This document shows, piece after piece, positions 9,398-18,887 of a DNA stretch of 64,000 nt. The notes under the pieces are model-generated. The model was given only the letters and a program-made list of their open reading frames with translations, searched no databases and was not told the DNA's origin. The position numbers and the translations under genes are program-made. Within the stretch, counting starts at the first letter, position 1. The number at the start of each line of letters is the position of its first letter. The stretch is from NCBI GenBank assembly GCA_019247715.1, contig JAFBAO010000069.1, positions 21,916-85,915 of the forward strand, written 5' to 3'. The DNA is from Caulobacteraceae bacterium (GTDB taxonomy: Bacteria > Pseudomonadota > Alphaproteobacteria > Caulobacterales > Caulobacteraceae).

Positions 9398-10828
9398 CTA
9401 CACCTGGGTCCCGCCCACCGTCAGGCCGGCGATCTTCAGGCTGGGCTGGGCGACCCCCACCGGAACCCCCTGGCCGGCCTTGCCGCAGACGCCGATGCCC
9501 GGGTCGAAGGCGAAGTCGTCACCGATCATCGTGACGCGGGTGAGGGCCGAGGGGCCGTCGCCGATCAGGGTCGCGCCCTTGACCGGAGCGGTGACCTTGC
9601 CATCCTCGATCAGGTAGGCCTCGGTGCACTGGAAGACGAACTTGCCGTTGGTGATGTCCACCTGGCCGCCGCCGAGGGTGGCGCAGTAGAGGCCGCGCTT
9701 GGTGGAGGCGATCATTTCGTCCTTGGTCGCGGTCCCGCCCAGCATGCCGGTATTGGTCATCCTGGGCATCGGCAGGTGGGCGTAGGATTGGCGCCGGGCG
9801 TTGCCGGTGGGCTGCATGCCCATCAGCCGGGCGCTCTGGCGGTCCTGCATGTAGCCCACGAGCACCCCATCCTCGATGAGGATGGTCCGCTGGGTGGGGG
9901 TGCCTTCGTCGTCCACGGTCAGCGAGCCGCGCCGCCCAGCCAGCGAACCGTCGTCGAAGACGGTGACGCCGGGCGCCGCCACCCGCTCGCCCAGCCGCCC
10001 GGAGAAGGTCGAGGTGCCCTTGCGGTTGAAGTCGCCTTCCAGGCCGTGCCCCACCGCCTCATGCAGCAGCACGCCGTTCCAGCCCGGCCCCAGCACCACG
10101 TCCATCTCTCCGGCCGGGCACGGGCGCGAATCCAGATTGACCAGCGCTTGGCGAAGCGCCTCCTCCACCTGCTCCTTCCACTTCTCGGGGGTGATCCAGG
10201 CCTCGAAGCCGGCGCGCCCGCCGGCGCCCGACATGCCGCCCTCGCGCCGGCCGTCCTTTTCCACGGTGATCTGGACATTAAGCCGCACCAGGGGGCGCAC
10301 GTCGCGGATCAGCCGGCCGCCGGTCCGCACGATCTCGATCACCCGCCGCTCGCCCGCCAGCGAGGCCATCACCTGGGCGACGCGCGGGTCGCGGGCCCGG
10401 GCGTAGGCGTCGATCTCCTGGAGGAGGGCGACCTTGTCCGAGAACGCCGGTGAGGCTAGCGGATCCTCGTCGCCGTAGAGCTTGAAGTTGGTCGCCCTGG
10501 GGTCCTCGGCCCGGACGCCCGCATAGCCGCGCTTGGCCAGGGCCGCCGACTTGGCCGCCCGGCCGATGGCCGGCTCGGAGATCTCGCTGGCGTGGGCGTA
10601 GCCGGCGGTCTCGCCCGCCACCACGCGCAGCCCGAAGCCCTCGGCCGAGTCGTAGCTCGCCGACTTGAGGCGCCCGTCGTCGAAGACGAAAGCCTCCGAT
10701 TCGGACCGCTCCAGGTAGAGCTCCCCATCGTCGGCCCCGACAAGCGCTTCTTCCAGCAAGGCCCCCGCCTTTTGGGGGGCGACGCCGGCGGATTCGAGCA
10801 GCGACGGGGCGATGACGGCGGCGGTCAT
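9398..10828 (-). CDS. tldD: metalloprotease TldD
   Basis: LLHEAVGHGLEGDFNRKGTS (HExxxH), SYAHLPMPRMTNT. Confidence 0.95.
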   Translation of the reverse strand: MTAAVIAPSLLESAGVAPQKAGALLEEALVGADDGELYLERSESEAFVFDDGRLKSASYDSAEGFGLRVVAGETAGYAHASEISEPAIGRAAKSAALAKRGYAGVRAEDPRATNFKLYGDEDPLASPAFSDKVALLQEIDAYARARDPRVAQVMASLAGERRVIEIVRTGGRLIRDVRPLVRLNVQITVEKDGRREGGMSGAGGRAGFEAWITPEKWKEQVEEALRQALVNLDSRPCPAGEMDVVLGPGWNGVLLHEAVGHGLEGDFNRKGTSTFSGRLGERVAAPGVTVFDDGSLAGRRGSLTVDDEGTPTQRTILIEDGVLVGYMQDRQSARLMGMQPTGNARRQSYAHLPMPRMTNTGMLGGTATKDEMIASTKRGLYCATLGGGQVDITNGKFVFQCTEAYLIEDGKVTAPVKGATLIGDGPSALTRVTMIGDDFAFDPGIGVCGKAGQGVPVGVAQPSLKIAGLTVGGTQV

Positions 10829-11109
10829 GGGCTTGGGTCGTCCGGGTTGCGGGTGACTGGCTGCAAGAGATAGGCGCTCGCAGCTTCCTTCGAAACCTCA
10901 AATGCATCCGGGGAAAGCGGCGGGCGCAAGCGCCTTGGCAAGCCGGATCGTTCCGCGTATGCACGCCCGCGGGACACTTGGCGGGGGTGCGGCGAGACGC
11001 TCGCGGCGGCGCAGCCAGCTGCGCCCGCATCTGGTTCTACGATATTGGCGGGACCAGGCGGAGCATCGGCGCATCCAGCGTAGCGCCGCCGTGCTGGCCC
11101 GCCAGGGAC

Positions 11110-12003
11110 ATGAGGGCGAGAGTCTTGAGCATCAGACGGCTTTCGGCGGCGATGGCGGCGGGTGTCGCCGCCGCAGGATGCAGCGCGGCGGCCTGGGCGG
11201 CCGACACCATCGGTCAACCGACCGACAGGGCGATCGACTTCCAGCCGGGCGTGACCGAGCTGCGCCAGCGGGCCGTGGACTTCCACAACCTCATCCTGCT
11301 GCCGATCCTGGTGGTCATCACCCTGCTGGTGCTCGGGCTCTTGCTCTGGTGCATCATCCGCTACAACCGGCGGGCCAATCCGACCCCGGCCCGCTTCACC
11401 CACAACACCGCGGTCGAGGTGATCTGGACCGCCGGCCCGGTGCTGATCCTGCTGGTGATCGCGATCTTCTCGTTCCGGCTGCTGTTCCAGTACCACGACA
11501 TGCCCAAGCCCTACATGACCGTGAAGGTCACCGGGTATCAGTGGTACTGGGGCTACGAATATCCCGACCAGAAGATCTCCGAGCAGATCTCCTCCATGGC
11601 CACGCCGCAGCAAGCCAAGGCCGACGGGGTTCAGTACAAGCTGGCCGCCACCCAATCCATGGTGGTGCCGGTGAACCAGGTGGTGCGGGTGCTGGTGACC
11701 GGCGCCGACGTGATCCACTCGTTCTCAGTGAACGCCTTCGGCATCAAGATCGACGCCGTGCCCGGCCGGGTGAACCAGACCTGGTTCAAGGCCGAGCGGA
11801 TCGGCACCTACACCGGCCAGTGCTCGCAGCTCTGCGGCATCGACCACGCCTTCATGCCCATCGAGGTCAAGGTGGTGAGCCAGGCCGACTTCGACCGCTG
11901 GGTGGCCAACAAAGGCGCCGCCCACCCGACGACCCAGGCTTCGGCCGCCGGACCCGCCCCCGCCGCTCCGGCGGCGGCGCTCGTCCAGGTTTCCCAGCGC
12001 TGA
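11110..12003 (+). CDS. coxB: cytochrome c oxidase subunit II
   Basis: WYWGYEYPD and GQCSQLCGIDHAFMPIEVKV CuA motif; start placed at MRARVLS (ORF open from 10978). Confidence 0.94.
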   Translation: MRARVLSIRRLSAAMAAGVAAAGCSAAAWAADTIGQPTDRAIDFQPGVTELRQRAVDFHNLILLPILVVITLLVLGLLLWCIIRYNRRANPTPARFTHNTAVEVIWTAGPVLILLVIAIFSFRLLFQYHDMPKPYMTVKVTGYQWYWGYEYPDQKISEQISSMATPQQAKADGVQYKLAATQSMVVPVNQVVRVLVTGADVIHSFSVNAFGIKIDAVPGRVNQTWFKAERIGTYTGQCSQLCGIDHAFMPIEVKVVSQADFDRWVANKGAAHPTTQASAAGPAPAAPAAALVQVSQR

Positions 12004-12026
12004 CGGTTCGAGAAGAGTAAGAGATC

Positions 12027-13721
12027 ATGGCCCACGCCGCAGACGCCCACGAACGAGTCGCCCACGCCGACGCCTACGGCGGTCACGGCGACCATGCCCA
12101 CGACCCTGGGTTCTTCACCCGGTGGTTCTTCTCCACCAACCACAAGGACATCGGGACCCTCTACATCCTGTTCGCCATCATGGCCGGGCTGATGGGGGCG
12201 TTCTTCTCGGGCCTGATCCGCTTCGAGCTGATGCACCCGGGCGTCCAGCTGTTCGCCCCGGGGACCTGGGTCGGCCAGCTCCTGCACATCACCAGCGCCC
12301 AAGAGGGCCACCACGCCTACAACGCCGTGGCCACCGCCCACGGCCTCCTGATGATCTTCTTCATGGTCATGCCGGCGATGATCGGCGGGTTCGGCAACTG
12401 GTTCGTGCCGCTGATGATCGGCGCCCCGGACATGGCCTTCCCGCGCATGAACAACATGTCGTTCTGGCTGCTGGTGGCCTCGTTCGCCCTGCTGGTGACC
12501 TCCATGTTCGTCGACGGCGGTCCGGGCATGGGCAGCGGCACCGGCTGGACGATCTACGCCCCGCTCTCCACCACGGGCCACACCGGCCACTCCTTTGACC
12601 TGGTGATCTTCGCGGTCCACCTCGCCGGCGCGAGCTCGATCCTGGGCGCGATCAACTTCATCACCACCATCTTCAACATGCGCGCGCCGGGCATGACGCT
12701 GCACCGGATGCCGCTGTTCGTCTGGGCGATCCTGGTGACGGCGTTCCTGCTGCTGCTGTCGCTGCCGGTGCTGGCCGGCGCCATCACCATGCTGCTCACC
12801 GACCGGAACTTCGGGACCCACTTCTTCGACCCGACCAACGGGGGCGACCCGCTGATGTTCCAGCACCTCTTCTGGTTCTTCGGCCACCCCGAGGTCTACA
12901 TCCTGATCCTGCCGGGCTTCGGGATGATCTCGCACATCGTCTCGACCTTCTCGCGCAAGCCGGTGTTCGGGTATCTGGCCATGGCCTACGCCATGGTGGC
13001 CATCGGCTTCATCGGCTTCGTGGTCTGGGCCCACCACATGTACACCGTGGGCATGAACGTCGATCTGCAGGCCTACTTCATGGCCGCGACGATGGTGATC
13101 GCGGTGCCGACCGGCATCAAGATCTTCTCCTGGATCGCCACCATGTGGGGCGGCTCCATCGACTTCAAGACGCCGATGTTCTGGGCGCTCGGCTTCATCT
13201 TCCTGTTCACCGTCGGCGGCGTCACCGGCGTGGCGCTCGCCAACACCGCCTTCGACTACAATGTCCACGACACCTACTACGTCATCGCCCACTTCCACTA
13301 CGTGCTGAGCCTCGGCGCGGTGTTCGCCATCTTCGGCGGCTTCTACTACTGGTTCGAGAAGATGTGGGGCGTGCGCTACAACGAGGCGCTGGGAACCCTG
13401 CACTTCTGGCTCACCTTCGTCGGGGTCAACGTCGTCTTCTTCCCGCAGCACTTCCTGGGCCTGCAGGGCATGCCGCGCCGCCAGGTGGACTATCCGGAGG
13501 GCTTCGCCTTCTGGAACTTCGTCTCCTCCATCGGCTTCATCATCACCCTGGTGGGCCTGGGCGTCTTCCTGCTGGTGCTGCTGGAGGCGGCGGTGCGCCG
13601 GCGCCCGGCGCGCGCCAATCCCTGGGGCGAGGGCGCCACCACCCTGGAGTGGACCGTCTCCTCGCCGCCGCCCTTCCACACCTTCAACGAGCTGCCGGTG
13701 GTCCACGCCGAGCACCATTGA
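12027..13721 (+). CDS. ctaD: cytochrome c oxidase subunit I
   Basis: [46 protein letters not shown] heme-copper oxidase signatures. Confidence 0.98.
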   Translation: MAHAADAHERVAHADAYGGHGDHAHDPGFFTRWFFSTNHKDIGTLYILFAIMAGLMGAFFSGLIRFELMHPGVQLFAPGTWVGQLLHITSAQEGHHAYNAVATAHGLLMIFFMVMPAMIGGFGNWFVPLMIGAPDMAFPRMNNMSFWLLVASFALLVTSMFVDGGPGMGSGTGWTIYAPLSTTGHTGHSFDLVIFAVHLAGASSILGAINFITTIFNMRAPGMTLHRMPLFVWAILVTAFLLLLSLPVLAGAITMLLTDRNFGTHFFDPTNGGDPLMFQHLFWFFGHPEVYILILPGFGMISHIVSTFSRKPVFGYLAMAYAMVAIGFIGFVVWAHHMYTVGMNVDLQAYFMAATMVIAVPTGIKIFSWIATMWGGSIDFKTPMFWALGFIFLFTVGGVTGVALANTAFDYNVHDTYYVIAHFHYVLSLGAVFAIFGGFYYWFEKMWGVRYNEALGTLHFWLTFVGVNVVFFPQHFLGLQGMPRRQVDYPEGFAFWNFVSSIGFIITLVGLGVFLLVLLEAAVRRRPARANPWGEGATTLEWTVSSPPPFHTFNELPVVHAEHH

Positions 13722-13732
13722 GCCACCTTTGA

Positions 13733-13753
13733 CGCCCCTCCCCAGGAGGGGCG
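13733..13753. repeat. perfect 9-bp inverted repeat CGCCCCTCC-CCA-GGAGGGGCG between ctaD and ctaB
   Basis: Arms 13733-13741 and 13745-13753 are exact reverse complements. Confidence 0.8.
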
Positions 13754-13763
13754 GAGAGTTGAT

Positions 13764-14735
13764 GTGACGACGACCGTCCCCGAGATGACCAGCGCCGCGC
13801 TGCCGGCCGCCGCGCCCGCGCGCTGGCAGGACTACCTGCAGCTCCTGAAGCCGCGGGTGATGTCGCTGGTGATCTTCACCGCCTTTACGGGTCTGCTTTG
13901 CGCCGGCGCGCCCTTGAACCCGGTGCTGGCGGGCGTGGCGATCCTCTGCATCGCGGTCGGGGGCGGCGCCTCCGGCGCCCTCAACATGTGGTACGAGGCC
14001 GACCTCGACGCCCTGATGCGCCGGACGCGGGGCCGGCCGCTGCCGACCGGGCGGGTGCAGCGCGGCGACGCCCTGGCGCTCGGGATCACCTTGAGCCTCT
14101 TCTCGGTGATGCTGATGGGGCTGGCGGTGAACCTGCTGGCCGCGGCGCTGCTGGCCTTCACCATCTTCTTCTACGCGGTCGTCTACACCATGTGGCTGAA
14201 GCGGGCGACGCCCCAGAACATCGTCATCGGCGGGCTGGCCGGCGCGCTCCCGCCGGCGGTTGGCTGGGCGGCGGCGAGCGGATCGGCGCCGCTGAGCGCC
14301 TGGTTGCTGGTGGCGATCATCTTCTTCTGGACGCCGCCCCACTTCTGGGCCCTGTCGCTGGTGACCTGCGAGGACTACGCCAAGGCGGGCGTGCCGATGA
14401 TGCCGGTGGTCCGCGGCGAGGCGGCCACGCGGCGGCAAATCTTCCTCTACAGCCTCGTCGTCGCGCCACTGGGTCTCGTTCCGGCGTTCACGGGCCTCGG
14501 CGGGCCTCTCTATCTCGCCGTCGCGGCCATCGGCGGCGCCGGCTTTCTGGCTCTGGCGGCCAAGGTCGCCTTCCCGTCGCACAGCCCCACCCCGGCCGCC
14601 TCGCGTCCCTTGCTCCCGGCGAGGGGGAGGGAGGACGCCCGGCGGCTGTTCGGCTTCTCGATCGCCTACCTGTTCCTCATCTTCGCCGCCCTGCTCGTCG
14701 AGCACCTGGCGGGGGTGAGGCCGCTGGTTCGGTGA
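13764..14735 (+). CDS. ctaB: protoheme IX farnesyltransferase
   Basis: [54 protein letters not shown] start. Confidence 0.95.
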   Translation: MTTTVPEMTSAALPAAAPARWQDYLQLLKPRVMSLVIFTAFTGLLCAGAPLNPVLAGVAILCIAVGGGASGALNMWYEADLDALMRRTRGRPLPTGRVQRGDALALGITLSLFSVMLMGLAVNLLAAALLAFTIFFYAVVYTMWLKRATPQNIVIGGLAGALPPAVGWAAASGSAPLSAWLLVAIIFFWTPPHFWALSLVTCEDYAKAGVPMMPVVRGEAATRRQIFLYSLVVAPLGLVPAFTGLGGPLYLAVAAIGGAGFLALAAKVAFPSHSPTPAASRPLLPARGREDARRLFGFSIAYLFLIFAALLVEHLAGVRPLVR

Positions 14736-14884
14736 GCGATCCGAAGGGTGAGAGCGAGGCGGCCCGCAAGGCCCGGCGGGGCCGCAACATCGCGCTGGCC
14801 GCCGGCCTCGTCCTCTTCGTGATCCTGGTATTCGTGGTCACCATCATCCGGCTCGGAGGCAATGTCGCCACCCACGGCTACTAG
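14732..14884 (+). CDS. small single-TM protein, CoxF-like cytochrome oxidase-associated ORF
   Basis: 50-aa [50 protein letters not shown]; conserved position between ctaB and ctaG in alphaproteobacterial cox operons. Confidence 0.7.
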   Translation: MSDPKGESEAARKARRGRNIALAAGLVLFVILVFVVTIIRLGGNVATHGY

Positions 14885-15452
14885 TTCGTCCCTGCAGGCC
14901 AAGAACGTCCGCCTCGCCATGATTTGCGCGGCGATCTTCGCGGCGATGGTCGGCCTCGCCTTCGCCTTCGTGCCTCTCTACCGGGCGTTCTGCCAGGCCA
15001 CCGGCTTCAACGGGACGGTGCGGCGCGTCGCCGCGGCCCGGAGCCAAGCCACCGGCCGCACCGTGGTCGTCCGCTTCGACACCAACGTCAGGGGGCTGCC
15101 GTGGCGCTTCGCCCCGAACCAGCTCGAGCAGACCGCCGAGGTCGGCGAGAGCAAGCTCACCTTCTTCAAGGTGACCAACACCTCGAACCGGCCACTCACC
15201 GGCCGCGCGGTCTACAACGTGGCCCCGGAAAGCGCCGGCGCCTACTTCTCGAAGCTGCAGTGCTTCTGCTTCAGCAACCAGACCGTGGGGCCCGGCCAGA
15301 CGGTGGAGTTCCCGGTCGTCTATTACGTCGATCCGCGCTTCGGACTCGACGACGACACCAAGGGGATCAGCCAGATCACCCTCTCCTACACCTTCTTTCC
15401 CGCTCAGCCCTTGGCGGGGCCGGCGGCGCGAGGCTATAGCACCAGCAACTGA
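14862..15452 (+). CDS. ctaG: cytochrome c oxidase assembly protein CtaG/Cox11
   Basis: FVPLYRAFCQATGFNGT; KLQCFCFSNQTVGPGQTVEFPVVYYVDP copper-binding CFCF motif. Confidence 0.95.
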   Translation: MSPPTATSSSLQAKNVRLAMICAAIFAAMVGLAFAFVPLYRAFCQATGFNGTVRRVAAARSQATGRTVVVRFDTNVRGLPWRFAPNQLEQTAEVGESKLTFFKVTNTSNRPLTGRAVYNVAPESAGAYFSKLQCFCFSNQTVGPGQTVEFPVVYYVDPRFGLDDDTKGISQITLSYTFFPAQPLAGPAARGYSTSN

Positions 15453-15514
15453 CCGGGGGGCGACCGCGCCACGCGCGTCGCAAGTTGAGACAGAGAGGCT
15501 CGAAGAAGCGCGAC

Positions 15515-16387
15515 ATGGCCCACGAAGGCGTCAAGCACGACTACCATCTCGTCAATCCCAGCCCCTGGCCGCTGGTGGGCTCGATCGCCGCCGCGGCCCT
15601 GACCATGGGCGGGGTCATGTGGATGAAGGGCCTGTTCGGCTTCCCCAAGCACACCTGGTGGCTGCTGGCGCTCGGCGTCGTCATGGTCGCCGCCACCATG
15701 ATCTGCTGGTGGAGCGACGTGGTGAAGGAGGGCAACGAGGGCGATCACACCCCGGTGGTCTCCATCGGCCTGCGCTACGGGATGATCCTCTTCATCGCCT
15801 CGGAGGTCATGTTCTTCGTCGCCTGGTTCTGGATCTTCTTCGAGATGGCGCTCTTCCACCATCACCGGACCCTGTCCAGCCTCGACGACGTGCAGGGGGC
15901 CTGGGCCAAGTGGCCTCCGAGGGGCGTGGAGACGGTGCCCGCCTTCGAACTGCCGCTGGTCAACACCCTCACCCTGCTGCTCTCGGGCACCACGGTGACC
16001 TGGGCCCACCACGCGCTTCAGCAGGGCGACCGGGCGAGCGCCAAGCTCGGACTCTTCCTCACCATCCTGCTCGGGTGCCTGTTCACCTCGATCCAGGCCT
16101 ACGAGTACACCCACATCCTGACCCACCACCTCTTCTACTCGTCCGAGGCGGCCAACTCCGGCCTCTACGGCTCGGCCTTCTTCATGGCCACCGGGTTCCA
16201 CGGGTTCCACGTGATCATCGGAACCATCTTCCTGACCGTCTGCCTGATCCGGCTGATGAACGGAGGCTTCACCCCAGCCAAGCACTTCGGCTTCGAGGCG
16301 GCGGCCTGGTACTGGCACTTCGTCGACGTGGTCTGGCTCTTCCTGTTCACCTTCCTCTACGTGATCTTCGGAGCAGGCTGGCGTTGA
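15515..16387 (+). CDS. ctaE: cytochrome c oxidase subunit III
   Basis: HDYHLVNPSPWPL, FIASEVMFFVAWFW, TGFHGFHVIIGTIFL, YWHFVDVVWLFLF; start likely MAHEGV. Confidence 0.95.
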   Translation: MAHEGVKHDYHLVNPSPWPLVGSIAAAALTMGGVMWMKGLFGFPKHTWWLLALGVVMVAATMICWWSDVVKEGNEGDHTPVVSIGLRYGMILFIASEVMFFVAWFWIFFEMALFHHHRTLSSLDDVQGAWAKWPPRGVETVPAFELPLVNTLTLLLSGTTVTWAHHALQQGDRASAKLGLFLTILLGCLFTSIQAYEYTHILTHHLFYSSEAANSGLYGSAFFMATGFHGFHVIIGTIFLTVCLIRLMNGGFTPAKHFGFEAAAWYWHFVDVVWLFLFTFLYVIFGAGWR

Positions 16388-16752
16388 CCCAGCCCCCCGG
16401 GGCCAATCCCTATCTGGCGGGCCTTCGGGGCCGGTGCCCCAACTGCGGCGAGGGCCCGCTCTTCGAAGGCTTCCTGCGGGTCTCCCAGCGTTGCGAGGCC
16501 TGCGGCTTCGACCTCGCCAAGGCCGACAGCGGCGACGGGCCGGCGGTGTTCGTGATGCTGATCGCCGGCTTCATCGCCGCCTTCGGGCTGCTGTTCACCG
16601 AGTTCGCCCTGCATCCGCCGATCTGGGTGGACTTCCTGTGGCTGCCGGTGGGGGCGGTGCTGTGCCTGGTGCTGCTGCGGCCCGTCAAAGGGCTGATGCT
16701 GGCCGCTCAGTTCGCCAACAAGGCGTCCGAAGCGCGGCGGGATGACCTCTAG
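16384..16752 (+). CDS. DUF983 family membrane protein with zinc ribbon
   Basis: RCPNCGEGPLFEGFLRVSQRCEACGFDL plus two TM segments; TTG start overlapping ctaE stop. Confidence 0.85.
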   Translation: MTQPPGANPYLAGLRGRCPNCGEGPLFEGFLRVSQRCEACGFDLAKADSGDGPAVFVMLIAGFIAAFGLLFTEFALHPPIWVDFLWLPVGAVLCLVLLRPVKGLMLAAQFANKASEARRDDL

Positions 16753-16764
16753 CGCCCCCAAGAT

Positions 16765-16830
16765 CCCGCTCATCCCCGCGAAAGCCGGGACCCAGCAGGA
16801 CATGAGCGGGTTTGCTGGACGCGTGTCCTG
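16765..16830. repeat. nested/overlapping inverted repeats between DUF983 gene and surf1
   Basis: CCCGCTCAT (16765-16773)/ATGAGCGGG (16802-16810); CAGGACA (16796-16802)/TGTCCTG (16824-16830); CCAGCA (16792-16797)/TGCTGG (16814-16819), all perfect. Confidence 0.75.
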
Positions 16831-17493
16831 GTGACGCGGCCTCGCTTCCCTTACGGCCTCACCGTCGCGGCGGCCTTCGTTTTCGCTCTGTGTATAGGAC
16901 TTGGCCAGTGGCAGGTGCGGCGCTTCCAGTGGAAGCAGCGGGTGCTCGCCCAGATTGCCGCCCTCGCCTCCGCGCCGCCGCAGCCCATCGGCGCGGTCCT
17001 GAGCCAGGCTGCCGCAGGGCGGGAGGTGGAATTCACCCGGGTGCGCGCCCAATGCCTCGCCGCCGCCCCCGCGCCCGCGAGGGTCGCCATCACCACCGAC
17101 AAGGGCGACTGGATCACCCGCGTCTTCGGCGACTGTCGCCTGGCGGCGGGACCGTTCGACGGAATCGTCGCGGACCGCGGCCTCGTCGAGGCGAGCCGCG
17201 GACAGCTCGCGCCGGTCGAGACCATGCTCCCATCGCTCGGCCAGGTCGTGGGCGTGCTCAGGCGCGAGGCCGGCCCGCCGCGCGCCGGCCTTCGCCGTCC
17301 GGCCCCCTATCTTCTCGTCGTCGAGCAGGAATCCCCGCCGCCTCCGGGGATCATCCCTTCGCGCTGGGCCGGCGCGGCGCCTGCCAACCTGCAGTACGTG
17401 GGCGAGTACGCCCCGACCTGGTTCGGTCTTGCCGGGGTGCTCGCCGCATTCTATGCGGCGCTGCTCTGGCGCAAAGTCCGATCTCCCCGATGA
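16831..17493 (+). CDS. SURF1 family cytochrome oxidase biogenesis protein
   Basis: GLGQWQVRRFQWKQRVLAQI; C-terminal ...YVGEYAPTWFGLAGVLAAFYAALLWRK; GTG start. Confidence 0.88.
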   Translation: MTRPRFPYGLTVAAAFVFALCIGLGQWQVRRFQWKQRVLAQIAALASAPPQPIGAVLSQAAAGREVEFTRVRAQCLAAAPAPARVAITTDKGDWITRVFGDCRLAAGPFDGIVADRGLVEASRGQLAPVETMLPSLGQVVGVLRREAGPPRAGLRRPAPYLLVVEQESPPPPGIIPSRWAGAAPANLQYVGEYAPTWFGLAGVLAAFYAALLWRKVRSPR

Positions 17494-18887
17494 AATACGT
17501 CTCCACCCGCGGCGAGGCTCCCGGCGCCGACTTCCGCACCGCCTTGCTGGCGGGGCTCGCCCCCGACGGCGGCCTCTACGTTCCCGAGGCCTGGCCGACG
17601 TTCTCCCCAGGCGAGATCGCCGCCTTCGCCGGGCGGCCCTACGCCGAGACCGCCGCCGCCGTCGTCGGGCGCTTCACCGGCGATGCGATCGACCCGGCGG
17701 CGCTCGCCAAGATCTGCGCGGAGGCCTACGCCACCTTCAACCACCCGGCGGTGACCCCGCTCACCCAGCTCGCCCCCGGCCGCTTCCTGCTGGAGCTCTT
17801 CCACGGCCCGACGCTGGCCTTCAAGGACGTGGCGATGCAGCTGCTGGCGCGGCTCTACGACCACGTGCTCGCCCGGGAGGGGCGCACCCTCACCATCGTC
17901 TGCGCGACCTCCGGCGACACCGGCGGGGCGGCGGTGGAGGCCTTCCGGGGCCGCAGCAACATCCGGATCGTCGCCCTGTTTCCCGATGGCCGGATCTCGT
18001 CGGTCCAGCGCCGCTACATGACCACCGCCGACGACGCCAACGTCGCCTGCCTGGCCGTCGACGGCACGTTCGACGACTGCCAGGCGATGCTGAAGGAGAT
18101 GTTCCGCGACACCCAGTTCGCCCGGGCCGTGGACCTTACCGGCGTCAACTCGATCAACTGGGCGCGAATCGCCGCTCAGAGCGTCTATTATTTCGCCGCC
18201 GCCGCCGCACTCGGCGCGCCGCACCGCAAGGTCGCCTTCACCGTGCCAACCGGCAACTTCGGCGACGCCTTCGCCGGGTTCGCCGCCCACCGGATGGGTC
18301 TCCCGATCGAGCGGATCGTCGCGGCGGTGAACGGCAACGACATCATCGCCCGCGCCTTCGCTGGCGGCCGCTACGCCCGCGGCGAGGTCAGGGCCACCCA
18401 GAGCCCGGCTATGGACATCCAGGTAGCCTCGAATTTCGAGCGGCTCTATTTCGAAGCGGTGGGGCGCGATGGAGCGCAGACCGCCCGCGCCTTCCGCGCC
18501 TTCGCCGCCCAGGGGACGATCGACATACCCCCGCAGGCGCTGGAGGCGATGCGCGAGCTCCTGTCCGGCGAGGCGGTGGACGAGACCGAGACGGCCAGCG
18601 TCATCCTTTCGACCCTGAACGAAACCGGGAATCTCGTAGATCCCCATACGGCCGTGGGCCTGGCGGCCGCCTTGCGGACCACGCAGGACAATCCCACCAC
18701 GCCCATGGTCGTGCTCTCCACCGCTCATCCGGCCAAGTTCCCCGAGACGGTGGCGGCCGCCGCCGGCGTCGTTCCGCCTGCGCCCCGCTGGGCGGCCGAT
18801 CTCGAAGCCAGGCCCGAGCGGTTCGAGAAGGCCCCCGCCGACGCCGAGGCGGCCAAGGCCTACATCCGCCGGTTCGTCCGCGCATGA
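17490..18887 (+). CDS. thrC: threonine synthase
   Basis: MKYVSTRG; FHGPTLAFKDVAMQLLARL PLP-lysine motif; VPTGNFGDAFAG. Confidence 0.96.
   Translation: MKYVSTRGEAPGADFRTALLAGLAPDGGLYVPEAWPTFSPGEIAAFAGRPYAETAAAVVGRFTGDAIDPAALAKICAEAYATFNHPAVTPLTQLAPGRFLLELFHGPTLAFKDVAMQLLARLYDHVLAREGRTLTIVCATSGDTGGAAVEAFRGRSNIRIVALFPDGRISSVQRRYMTTADDANVACLAVDGTFDDCQAMLKEMFRDTQFARAVDLTGVNSINWARIAAQSVYYFAAAAALGAPHRKVAFTVPTGNFGDAFAGFAAHRMGLPIERIVAAVNGNDIIARAFAGGRYARGEVRATQSPAMDIQVASNFERLYFEAVGRDGAQTARAFRAFAAQGTIDIPPQALEAMRELLSGEAVDETETASVILSTLNETGNLVDPHTAVGLAAALRTTQDNPTTPMVVLSTAHPAKFPETVAAAAGVVPPAPRWAADLEARPERFEKAPADAEAAKAYIRRFVRA

Noticed and set aside
11808-14705. 965-aa minus-strand ORF antisense to coxB-ctaD-ctaB
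   Set aside because: It covers highly conserved oxidase genes; the translation is a low-complexity His/Asp/Glu/Arg/Gly string typical of antisense shadow ORFs.
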